This document shows positions 29,364-36,176 of a stretch of DNA of 42,300 nt, in pieces. The stretch lies in assembly GCA_018303825.1 (NCBI GenBank), contig JAGVXK010000008.1, positions 1 through 42,300 of the forward strand, written 5' to 3'. The DNA comes from Candidatus Pacearchaeota archaeon (lineage in GTDB: Archaea > Nanobdellota > Nanobdellia > Pacearchaeales > GW2011-AR1). Positions within the stretch are counted from its first letter, which is position 1; each line of letters starts with the position of its first letter. The notes beneath the pieces were generated by a model, which saw nothing but the letters and a program-made list of their open reading frames with translations, did not search any database and had not been told where the DNA came from. A program made the translations under genes and the position numbers.

Positions 29364-29918
29364 TTATTTTCCTGTTGACTTTATCGGTTGTTTAATTGCT
29401 TTTTTTCCGACGATTGCGACTTTCTTCTTTCTGAAGTGGGACCTTGTTCTCTGTCCACGGACTGGCTGGTTTGCCCCGTGCCTGATTCCAATATATGACT
29501 TCATTTGCTTTAGCCTCTTAATATCAAATTCTTCTCTAATGTCAAGGTCTGAGCCGTATAAATGCGATGTCTTTCCTGTCTCAGGATCAAACCTTCTGTT
29601 TTTCATAAATGGCAATACTTCCAGATTTTTAAGAAAGTTTTCAATTTTTTTTATTTCATCTTTTGATAAATCCTGGATTCTTTTATTTCTTGGCATGCCG
29701 AGTTTAATGCACGCTGCATTAGAAATGCTCCATGAAATTCCTTTTATTCTTGTTAACCCTGCATAAATGTTCTTTGTTCCAGGAATGTCATATCCGAAAA
29801 TTCTGACTAGGGATTCGTATCTTTCTTCTTTCATCGGTTTCTTTTCTTCTTTTAGTTCTTTCTTTTCCTGTTTAGGCTTTTGCTTCTTTTCTTCTTGTTT
29901 TTGCTTTTCTTCTGCCAT
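29364..29918 (-). CDS. rpsM: Ribosomal protein uS13 with charged N-terminal extension
   Basis: This 184-residue head protein of the small subunit has its core from about residue 35 (LVRIFGYDIPGTKNIYAGLTRIKG), with IRHGANQPVRGQRTRSHFRKKK near the C-terminus. The first 33 residues are Lys/Glu/Gln-rich (KQKQEEKKQKPKQEKKELKE). It follows DUF655 on the same strand after 21 bases. Confidence 0.95.
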   Translation of the reverse strand: MAEEKQKQEEKKQKPKQEKKELKEEKKPMKEERYESLVRIFGYDIPGTKNIYAGLTRIKGISWSISNAACIKLGMPRNKRIQDLSKDEIKKIENFLKNLEVLPFMKNRRFDPETGKTSHLYGSDLDIREEFDIKRLKQMKSYIGIRHGANQPVRGQRTRSHFRKKKVAIVGKKAIKQPIKSTGK

Positions 29919-29939
29919 TTTTATTTTAAATTTTATTTC

Positions 29940-30476
29940 TTATTTAACAAAGAGGTTGAATCTTTGTTTTTCTGTCAATTCTTCCAATATTCTTTTTTCT
30001 ATTGCTTTCTTAGGATCAGGTAAGTTTGAAACCTTTGCTTTTATATCATCAAAAGATTCAAAGGCTTTTTCTTCTCTTGCCTTTAAAATCTCCTGTGTGT
30101 GTTTCTTGCCAAACCCAGGCAATAGTTCAAGCTGATGTAGTCTTGTGTTGATTGCCTGAGCAGTGTTAAAGAAATCTACGAATTTCTTCTCCTGCTCCGC
30201 AACTATTTTTTCTACATAAGTTTGTAGTTGGATCTTTGCAGTCTCCGTTAACTTCTCTCTTGGCAGCCTGCCAGAGATATAGTATATCTTATCTCTCTTT
30301 TCTTGACCTATATAAACCTTTTCTCCACTCTCTAAAGTCATTCCACGCCTTGGAATTAACTCAAGAAGGACAAGAGTCTTTTCTCCTATCGCCTGGGCTA
30401 CGGGAAGCATTTTCTCCCCCATTGGATAGCCATATGGCAGGTAATCTAAGATTATCGCATTATCTTCTTTTTCCAT
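29940..30476 (-). CDS. DUF655 RNA-binding-like protein
   Basis: This 178-residue archaeal DUF655 family member opens DNAIILDYLPYGYPMGEKM. It has an S1/OB-like strand region (GEKVYIGQEKRDKIYYISGRL) and a helix-hairpin-helix part (LHQLELLPGFGKKHTQEILKAREEKAFESF). The family sits in archaeal operons between rpoF and rRNA methylase ksgA, and is thought to bind nucleic acid in translation or ribosome assembly; its biochemical role is unproven. Here ksgA is replaced by the uS13 operon. Confidence 0.88.
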   Translation of the reverse strand: MEKEDNAIILDYLPYGYPMGEKMLPVAQAIGEKTLVLLELIPRRGMTLESGEKVYIGQEKRDKIYYISGRLPREKLTETAKIQLQTYVEKIVAEQEKKFVDFFNTAQAINTRLHQLELLPGFGKKHTQEILKAREEKAFESFDDIKAKVSNLPDPKKAIEKRILEELTEKQRFNLFVK

Positions 30477-30482
30477 TTTAGT

Positions 30483-30791
30483 TTATTTAATATATTTAGA
30501 AACAATATCAACAACTGCCCTTGCCTCTTCTTCTGAAAGACCAACCTCTATAAATATTTTATTTACATCTTCGCTGTCTTCTGGGAGCAAGTCGATGACT
30601 TTTACTATGTCTGAATCTTTTACCTTTGGATTGTTTAATGCCTTTATTTCTTCTGCAAGCTTTTCAGCTTTATCTCTGCTTAACTTTGAGAAAGTCTTGA
30701 AATATCCATGAATTGGCTTGGACTCGCTCATGTTTTTTATATATTCTTTCGCTTCGACCATTGTTAGGGCCTTTCTGTTTAGTACGTTCAT
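30483..30791 (-). CDS. rpoF: RNA polymerase subunit F (Rpo4)
   Basis: This 102-residue homologue of eukaryotic Rpb4 forms the polymerase stalk with Rpo7. Features are the N-terminal strand-helix (LTMVEAKEYIKNM) and a C-terminal HRDC-like helical part (KVIDLLPEDSEDVNKIFIEV, then SEEEARAVVDIVSKY). It lies directly after eL21 (one base) and six bases before DUF655, the standard archaeal order. Confidence 0.88.
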   Translation of the reverse strand: MNVLNRKALTMVEAKEYIKNMSESKPIHGYFKTFSKLSRDKAEKLAEEIKALNNPKVKDSDIVKVIDLLPEDSEDVNKIFIEVGLSEEEARAVVDIVSKYIK

Positions 30792-30792
30792 T

Positions 30793-31047
30793 TTATGCTT
30801 TGATTTTGATTAGATGGATTGGTTTAATAAGGTATCTCTTTAGTTTGTTTATGTCTTTTATTTCAACATAATAGGCATCTCCCCGCTTTTCTATGACTTT
30901 TCCAGTCCTTCCTTGCAGCTTCTTCACATAGTAAAACGGAACATTTAATTCCTGAGACACAGCTACGTAATCTCCAGTTTTAAACTTCTGGAAATATCTT
31001 GTCAATGACAATTTTCCCTTTGTTCTTATTCTCTTATGACTCAGCAT
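30793..31047 (-). CDS. rpl21e: Ribosomal protein eL21
   Basis: This 84-residue large-subunit protein shows TKGKLSLTRYFQKFKTGDYVAV, then VPFYYVKKLQGRTGKVIEKRGDAYYVEI, matching archaeal eL21. It is first gene of the long ribosomal/polymerase run. TATA TTTTTAAA (31069-31076, minus strand) is centred 26 bases from its ATG. The transposable element begins only 14 bases beyond that TATA box, with its target duplication at 31081-31089 at the BRE position. Confidence 0.93.
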   Translation of the reverse strand: MLSHKRIRTKGKLSLTRYFQKFKTGDYVAVSQELNVPFYYVKKLQGRTGKVIEKRGDAYYVEIKDINKLKRYLIKPIHLIKIKA

Positions 31048-31080
31048 TTTAATATCTGATAAAAGTAGTTTAAAAAGATT

Positions 31081-31089
31081 TGCTTTAAT
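31081..31089. repeat. Target site duplication, left copy
   Basis: TGCTTTAAT directly abuts the left terminal repeat and matches 33048-33056 exactly. The perfect match suggests a fairly recent insertion. Confidence 0.85.
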
Positions 31090-31113
31090 GAGTGTGTCGC
31101 ATCTTAGGGACTT

Positions 31114-31515
31114 TTATCCATAATTTTCTCGCTTGTCGCTTTCGGGACTTTCTGTCAATCTTAATTCAGTTAGATTAAGATACCTCATTTTTCCATCTCC
31201 TCTGCAAATCCCTTTATAGCTTAGAGTTAATTCCTTTGTTATTCCTGAAAAGGTTTTATCTTCCATCAGAATCATATCTCCGTTCGGTTCAATTAGCTCG
31301 TGTCTTATGTTTTGAACTCCTTTTCGGTCTTCTAAAAAGGTGATAGTTAAATCAGGATTTATTCCATAATGTATATGTGCTTCTTTACCTTTCTTACCAA
31401 TTAATATATCATAATAAGTTTTTTTATTCTTTATCTTTATCCAAAAATTTTTAGTTCTTCCTTCAATTTTGTTAATATTACTAACTTTAAGCCAAGTATC
31501 CTCTTTAAGTTGCAT
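31114..31515 (-). CDS. Element-borne hypothetical protein, 133 aa
   Basis: This protein lies inside the transposable element next to its left end and overlaps the end of the transposase fragment by 11 bases. It is strand-rich and soluble (DTWLKVSNINKIEGRTKNFW, YYDILIGKKGKEAHIHYGI, LTITFLEDRKGVQNIRHEL), with a late CRGDGKMRYLNLTELRL segment. I recognise no family. It appears intact, unlike its neighbours, and may be cargo. Confidence 0.5.
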   Translation of the reverse strand: MQLKEDTWLKVSNINKIEGRTKNFWIKIKNKKTYYDILIGKKGKEAHIHYGINPDLTITFLEDRKGVQNIRHELIEPNGDMILMEDKTFSGITKELTLSYKGICRGDGKMRYLNLTELRLTESPESDKRENYG

Positions 31516-32019
31516 GGTTTTTAGAAAGCGAATTTATTAATAAAGTGTTCCATCTATTCCCTTGAACTCCTATCCCACATTTATCAGCAGGGGTTAAATC
31601 ATCTCTTGCTGACTTTCTAACAAAATTATGAAATACCTTAAAGCCGTCTTGATAGGTCTGAACTTCCTTAACTCCCTTTCTTACTTTATGAAAGTCCTTT
31701 ATTAAAGCATGATGGCTCTCTATTGCATTATTGTTAATCTCTTTCCTATGCCCTTTGATTGAAGTAAAATTAACCTTCCTTTCTTGTCCCAAATTTCTAA
31801 ATGTTTTCTACATCCATCTTGATAACCTGCATATCCATCTACGATTATCTGGAATGGAATTTTACCATTTTGCTTTAATGCTTCTTGAAAGACTTTCTCT
31901 GCATATTTACTACTTCTACTTCTTCCAGAATTAACAGAGGCAAGTAAAAACTTTGTTTCTTTGTTCATTACTAATGGAAAAGGCATTTCCCTTTTTAACA
32001 AGATTAACTGGTTCTCCAC
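31505..32019 (-). pseudogene. Truncated, frameshifted DDE transposase
   Basis: Two frames together give the C-terminal half of an IS6/IS240-like DDE transposase. Frame one (to about 31790) reads MNKETKFLLASVNSG, AEKVFQEALKQNGKIPFQIIVDGYAGYQDG, with the second Asp in VDGYAGY. Frame two reads FTSIKGHRKEINNNAIESHHALIKDF, with the Glu in NNAIESHH, then GFKVFHNFVRK and LTPADKCGI. They are joined by a one-base shift near 31790. The zinc ribbon, HTH and first catalytic Asp expected upstream are missing; DHH-like gene sequence occupies that place instead. It is therefore inactive by both truncation and frameshift. Confidence 0.8.
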
Positions 32020-32725
32020 TTGAGTTTGAGATTTTTATTTTATCGGCTCCCCTCGAACCATTATTTATTTGTCTTAATTGTTCGAAGAAATCTCTTAATA
32101 CAATCATAAGGGAAGAAGTAGTATGGTGGTCATTAAAAAATATTGTTTTTAATGGGCTATTCTTTTCTTCTGCACAAAGAAAGTTCAACCAACTTAAACA
32201 ATTATCTGGATAATTAAACAAATTCTTAAAAGTTCCATCTGTATAAAGTAGGGGGCATATCGCTTCCTTCTTTATTTCAATCTTCTTTTTATGCCCTACT
32301 ATTCCGAGAATTAAATGTATCGCCCCTAAAGGATATTTTAAGTTGAAAGAATTCTTTGCATCATATCCCCTTATATTATTGGGTTGTATACAATTATCAA
32401 AATTAAACCAGATATTAGGAACTTGCCTTTTATTATACAAAACCATATGATGTCCTAAACTTTTGACATAATCTCTGAAAATTTCCATATCTAAAAAGAT
32501 GCATTCTTTAACACTTTCTCCCTTCTTCAAAGCCAATACTTTACCATCATAATATCCCACAACATTTCAATTTAGAAATTTTGACATAAACAATCCGCAT
32601 AATAACCCATCACTATCTGGGCTTAAAATACATTTTTGGTTTTCTTTAACAATCCAAGGATACTTTTTTATTATATTATCATAAATTATCTTTCCATCCT
32701 CATCAACTAAGTCCTCTTTTTGCAT
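32010..32725 (-). pseudogene. DHH-like passenger gene with one in-frame TGA
   Basis: A TATA-like TTTTTATATGG precedes an ATG at 32725 (MQKEDLVDEDGKIIYDN). After 52 codons TGA at 32569-32567 interrupts the frame just before NVVGYYDGKVLALKKGES; Trp would be natural there. The motifs CILSPDSDGLLCGL, YYDGK, FLDMEIFR and GHHMVLYN resemble, in order, the Asp/His motifs of DHH-type phosphoesterases, although that assignment is tentative. Downstream come YTDGTFKNLFNYPDNCLSWL and IFFNDHHTTSSLMIVLRDFF. Its 3' end runs into transposase sequence near 32010, so the end point is approximate. Confidence 0.55.
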
Positions 32726-32808
32726 GTCTTATATACAAAAAACCCATATAAAAACCTATTCCTGTTTAAACCAAATACCTTTAATATCCTATTTCGGTAT
32801 ATAATATA

Positions 32809-32982
32809 ATGAGCCAAGAAGAAATACTCAATATATTAAAAGAATTTGGAGGGGTAGCATCAACAAATGAAATAAAAAGAAAAGCAAAAGAAAAGTATCC
32901 TTATACTTCCCTTAGAAGATTAAAAAGAAATAATAGAATAGAGAAATTTAACGGAAAATGGAGAATAAAGGAAGCAAAATGA
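32809..32982 (+). CDS. Element-borne small winged-helix protein, 57 aa
   Basis: The ORF encodes MSQEEILNILKEFGGVASTN, then EIKRKAKEKYPYTSLRRLKR and a basic end, a likely helix-turn-helix DNA-binding protein. It is divergent from the DHH-like gene and lies just inside the right end of the element. A TATA-like CTTTAATATCC precedes it by about 26 bases. It could regulate the element's genes or bind its ends. Confidence 0.55.
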   Translation: MSQEEILNILKEFGGVASTNEIKRKAKEKYPYTSLRRLKRNNRIEKFNGKWRIKEAK

Positions 32983-33047
32983 CTCTCAATTTATAAAAGT
33001 CCCGTCATGCAACATCAATATTCAAGTCCCGATTATGCGACACACTC

Positions 33048-33056
33048 TGCTTTAAT
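33048..33056. repeat. Target site duplication, right copy
   Basis: TGCTTTAAT directly abuts the right terminal repeat and matches 31081-31089 exactly. Confidence 0.85.
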
Positions 33057-33297
33057 AAATCTCAAAATTTCTTCTGATAAGGCTTCTGGTGAAGAACCCC
33101 AAAGATAAAACCTTAGAGCATAGGAAAACAAAAAACCCTGTTATCTCATGCAACGGCTTATCTTCATCGAGTATAAGATAATATTTTAGTTAAACTATTT
33201 TTATTTTTAATATCTATTTCCTGCCTTGCTTTATCCCAAAGACAAGACCTTTGGGTATTAAGGAAAAATAAAAAGCTCGTTAAATGTCATTATTATT
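33057..33297. other. Intergenic region, former eL21 upstream DNA
   Basis: It holds no ORF I can support. Two hairpins are visible: TTATCT/AGATAA near 33163-33182, and a perfect 7-bp one, CCCAAAG (33235-33241) with CTTTGGG (33249-33255). A minus-strand T-rich tract (33262-33276) may end the zinc-ribbon transcript. Before the element inserted, this stretch would have lain directly upstream of the eL21 promoter. Confidence 0.4.
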
Positions 33298-33513
33298 TTA
33301 AAAGCGCCTAGTTGCCTTATTATGCTGTGAATCACTGAAAGAATCTGTTATGCTGCCTTGGAAGAGATCTCCGTTATCTCTTGATTTTTCCATGCCTTGC
33401 ACAATAGCATTGAACATCTTTTCTCCCCAAACCCCAACGCCGCATCTCCTACAGAAGTCTATTACGCTTTCGTCAGCTATTTCATTTTTGCAATATATGC
33501 ACTTTCTCGCCAT
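33298..33513 (-). CDS. Small zinc-ribbon protein
   Basis: This 71-residue protein has CIYC and, 15 residues on, CRRC (MARKCIYCKNEIADESVIDF, then CRRCGVGVWGEKM), a four-cysteine zinc ribbon. The polar tail (SITDSFSDSQHNKATRRF) looks disordered. Function is unknown. A minus-strand T-rich stretch downstream may terminate it. Confidence 0.65.
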   Translation of the reverse strand: MARKCIYCKNEIADESVIDFCRRCGVGVWGEKMFNAIVQGMEKSRDNGDLFQGSITDSFSDSQHNKATRRF

Positions 33514-33649
33514 TTTACTCTTTTTTTATTAGGAGGATGTTGCATATTTGGTATTTAAAGTTTCTTATAGTTAAATGGATGATAAACTTAGAAGAAATTT
33601 CTTACTTTTTTATGAAAAATTTGTAATTCTTTCATGATTTTGCTAAATT

Positions 33650-34750
33650 TTATTTAACATCTGCTCCAATGGCTAGGCTTATATTTGTGTGGCCGTCTTT
33701 TTTTAGTAATTTTGCGAGTTCATAATTTATTTCTCCTATCAAACTTGGTCCCTGATATATCATTCCAGTAATGAGCTGCACAAGGTCAGCTCCAAGTTTT
33801 ATTTTTTTGTACGCATCTTTTGCATTGAAAATTCCTCCAACACCTATTATTATGAACTTTTTCTTTTTTGAATTTGCTTTTTTATAGACATACTCTAGGA
33901 TTTCATTTGATTTAGCTTCTATTGCCTTTCCAGACAAACCTCCTTTTGAAAATTCATGTTCTTTGCGGAGATTAGTGCATATAAATCCTTGAATTTCATA
34001 TTTCTCAGACAATTTTATTATTTCATTAATATCAGAATGTGAGGAGTCTGGAGATATTTTCGTAAATATTGGTTTTTTTACTCTTATTTTTCTTATTCCT
34101 TCCAGCAATTTTTTATATAAATCTGGAGAAGAGAATGCTCTCCCACCAAAAGCATTTGGACAGCTTATATTTAACACCAGAAAGTCTGCAAGATTCTTGA
34201 ATTTGTTTATTGTGTAAAGATAATCCTGCAAACCTATTTTTTCATTGCGTGTTTCCCTGCAATTTGTTTTTGCTACGCTGATTCCAATCGGAAAATTATA
34301 TTTTTTATCCTTTAATCTTTCATAGTTTATATCTGCTCCTTTATTATTTAATCCAAAATTAACCCATAGCGCCCTTCTGTCTACTAATCTTTCAAGTCTT
34401 TTTCCAGGATTTCCCTTGGAAGACCGGGCAGTTATGCTTCCTATTTCAACAAATCCAAATCCCACGTCTTCCATTATAGATATCATTTCGCCATTTTTAT
34501 CGAATCCTGCCGAAAGTCCAATCGGACTTTTGAATCTTATTCCCAAGATTTTCTGTTCCAAGACCCGATTTTGATAATTGAATGCAAAAGAGATTAGAAA
34601 TTTAGTTATCACATTAGAGCCAAGAATTTTTCCTATTTTAATAAAAGTGTTGTGTATTAATTCTGGCTCAAACAAAAATAGGATAGGTTTTACCAATTTA
34701 TCATACCCCAGACGATTAATTTTGTTCCTTATTTCAATGATTTTGTTCAT
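33650..34750 (-). CDS. pyrD: Dihydroorotate dehydrogenase
   Basis: This 366-residue FMN enzyme of pyrimidine synthesis oxidises dihydroorotate to orotate. Length and N-terminal helical extension (residues 1-60, LVKPILFLFEPELIHNTFIKIG) match the membrane-associated class 2 type. FMN-site motifs are SPIGLSAGFDKNGE, VEIGSITARSSKGNPGKRL, FTKISPD and IGVGGIFNAKDAYKKIKLGADLVQL. The active-site loop reads LNISCPNAFGG, placing Cys197 where class 2 enzymes normally have Ser and class 1 enzymes have Cys. No other pyr genes are near. An inverted repeat sits just upstream of its TATA region. Confidence 0.9.
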   Translation of the reverse strand: MNKIIEIRNKINRLGYDKLVKPILFLFEPELIHNTFIKIGKILGSNVITKFLISFAFNYQNRVLEQKILGIRFKSPIGLSAGFDKNGEMISIMEDVGFGFVEIGSITARSSKGNPGKRLERLVDRRALWVNFGLNNKGADINYERLKDKKYNFPIGISVAKTNCRETRNEKIGLQDYLYTINKFKNLADFLVLNISCPNAFGGRAFSSPDLYKKLLEGIRKIRVKKPIFTKISPDSSHSDINEIIKLSEKYEIQGFICTNLRKEHEFSKGGLSGKAIEAKSNEILEYVYKKANSKKKKFIIIGVGGIFNAKDAYKKIKLGADLVQLITGMIYQGPSLIGEINYELAKLLKKDGHTNISLAIGADVK

Positions 34751-34787
34751 GAATTTAACTGAATATTAGGGGTTAAAAACATAACTA

Positions 34788-34836
34788 TTATTTGACTGAT
34801 GATAATTACAGCAAAGCTGCGAATCGAGTCAAATAA
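34788..34836. promoter_or_regulatory. Inverted repeat upstream of pyrD
   Basis: TTATTTGACT (34788-34797) and AGTCAAATAA (34827-34836) are perfect 10-bp inverted copies, with a smaller CAGC-AAA-GCTG hairpin between them (34809-34819). It lies just upstream of a TATA-like GTTTTTAA (34774-34781) for pyrD. A separate GCTATA/TATAGC hairpin at 34840-34855 is followed, on the minus strand of the acidic gene, by a T-rich terminator-like tract (34857-34878). Confidence 0.5.
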
Positions 34837-34884
34837 CGAGCTATAAAAATATAGCCAAAAAATAAAAATAAAAAAACAGAAATG

Positions 34885-35013
34885 CTAATCTTCGCCTTCT
34901 AAATCACCTTCAGGTTCATCGTCCAAATCGTCTTCAAATAAGTCACTGTCCAGGTTATCTTCATCCAGCTCCTCATCCTCTTCTATTTCTTTGCCCACTT
35001 TTCTGCCCCTCAT
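34885..35013 (-). CDS. Acidic 42-aa protein
   Basis: The ORF encodes MRGRKVGKEIEEDEELDEDN and continues with almost only Asp, Glu, Leu and Gly to EGED. After the basic first seven residues, more than half the residues are acidic. A T-rich tract downstream could terminate it, and ATTTAAAT at 35056-35063 may be its promoter. It is probably a disordered binding tail or charge-neutralising peptide; function is unknown. Confidence 0.5.
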   Translation of the reverse strand: MRGRKVGKEIEEDEELDEDNLDSDLFEDDLDDEPEGDLEGED

Positions 35014-35148
35014 TTTTTTAAACTAAGTTTAGTTATCGCTGGGAGAAAGAAGAGGTATTTAAATTTTATGGCTCTGATGAATTTCTGCATTTTTCAGGTT
35101 TTTCAGGCTTAAACATAGGTTTAAAAATGTTTGTTTTCTGATGAATTA

Positions 35149-35214
35149 ATGAGAAAGAATATAAGAAGAAAAAGAAGGGAAAGAAAGCTAATGATGAAAT
35201 TAAGAAAGAAATAG
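35149..35214 (+). CDS. 21-aa basic peptide, possible ribosomal protein eL41
   Basis: The ORF encodes MRKNIRRKRRERKLMMKLRK and a final Lys. TATA GTTTAAAAA at 35119-35127 is centred 26 bases before the ATG, which strongly supports a transcribed leaderless gene. Size, single-helix character and Arg/Lys content match eL41, the 21-39 residue peptide at the ribosomal subunit interface that is routinely missed in annotation. The assignment rests on composition and length, so another basic peptide is possible. Confidence 0.5.
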   Translation: MRKNIRRKRRERKLMMKLRKK

Positions 35215-35261
35215 AAATAAGGATAAATAAGGTTTAAATAGTTATATTTGCTGTTTTCTCG

Positions 35262-36167
35262 ATGAAAAGAATGTTGGTCATTGTGCTTGCTTTGGTCTTG
35301 TTAATAGGAATATTTGGTTTTGTTATGGCTAAAGAAGGGGTTAATAGAAATATGAATTCTGGTGCGAATGGCGAAGACATTAATGATGACTTGAATGAAT
35401 TGAACAATAACGATAAGGGCAAAGATGGGGCTGAAAGAGAAGTAGAAGTTGAACGTGAAGGAAATAAAACAAAGTTCAAAATAATGCAAAAGATAAAAAA
35501 TGAGAGTGGAGAATTTAAAATTAAAATAAAAGGAAGTAATATAGATGCATTGTCAGATTTGAATATATCTATAGGAAATAGTTCTCTTGGAGAGATTTTG
35601 AGAGTTTATTTGTCTAATGGTAGTCTTATTGATATACAAATAATGCCCGATGATGCATCAGGGATTTTGATAAATAAAATGAAAGTCAGGTGCGCAAGGA
35701 ATGGATGTGTAGTCAAATTGAAAGAAAATAATGGAAATAAAGTGGTTTACAAGTTAGAGTATGAGGAAGAATATAAGTTTTTCTTTTTTTTCAAAAGAAA
35801 GACGAACGCAACAATAGAAATTGATGCTCACAATGGAAGTATCCTGAATGTAACTGCTAGGAAAGTTACAATATGCCATAAACCAGGAAAGATAAATAAC
35901 ATCATAACCATTTCAAAGAATGCGCTGAAGGCGCATTTAGCTCATGGAGATTACATTGGAGCTTGCACAAACCGAACGATAGTTCCACCAACAAATAATA
36001 CAAATGTTACAATTCCGCCAGTTAATAACACGAATGTAACCACTCCTTCGATTAACGATACTAATATGACTAATCCTGTTGTCAATAACACGAATGTCAC
36101 AATTCCGGAGCAGAATAACACAAATGTAACCCTCATAAATAATACTGATTCTAGTCAAGACAGTTAA
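35262..36167 (+). CDS. Secreted Asn-rich repeat protein with CHKP...HGD motif
   Basis: This 301-residue protein has a signal peptide (MKRMLVIVLALVLLIGIFGF, cleavage after VMA) and an acidic Asn/Asp-rich segment. A beta-rich middle (VVYKLEYEEEYKFFFFFKRK) is followed by VTICHKPG and AHLAHGDYIGAC, a short motif seen at the end of many bacterial extracellular proteins that probably binds metal or forms a disulfide. The last ~65 residues are imperfect 10-11-residue repeats, NNTNVTxPxx, dense in N-glycosylation sequons. There is no C-terminal TM. TATA GTTTAAATAG is about 26 bases before the ATG. It is probably a glycosylated surface or released protein. Confidence 0.75.
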   Translation: MKRMLVIVLALVLLIGIFGFVMAKEGVNRNMNSGANGEDINDDLNELNNNDKGKDGAEREVEVEREGNKTKFKIMQKIKNESGEFKIKIKGSNIDALSDLNISIGNSSLGEILRVYLSNGSLIDIQIMPDDASGILINKMKVRCARNGCVVKLKENNGNKVVYKLEYEEEYKFFFFFKRKTNATIEIDAHNGSILNVTARKVTICHKPGKINNIITISKNALKAHLAHGDYIGACTNRTIVPPTNNTNVTIPPVNNTNVTTPSINDTNMTNPVVNNTNVTIPEQNNTNVTLINNTDSSQDS

Positions 36168-36176
36168 ATAGACGGA

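Larger units (their letters stand above)
31090..33047. mobile_element. 1,958-bp transposable element with TIRs and 9-bp target duplication
   Basis: GAGTGTGTCGCAT at 31090-31102 is repeated in inverse at 33035-33047, and a further GGGACTT block four bases inside is also inverted. The flanks are identical: TGCTTTAAT at 31081-31089 and 33048-33056, a perfect 9-bp target duplication. The right end carries a second copy of the CAT...GGGACTT segment about 33 bp inward. Contents are an unknown gene, a broken DDE transposase, a broken DHH-like gene, and a small winged-helix gene. The transposase is too damaged to be active, so recent movement probably needed an enzyme from elsewhere. Confidence 0.9.

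Noticed and set aside
35900..36150. CRISPR-like regular repeats
   Set aside because: The NNTNVT-coding repeats are imperfect, in frame and without unique spacers. They are a protein repeat. No CRISPR array was seen anywhere in the window.
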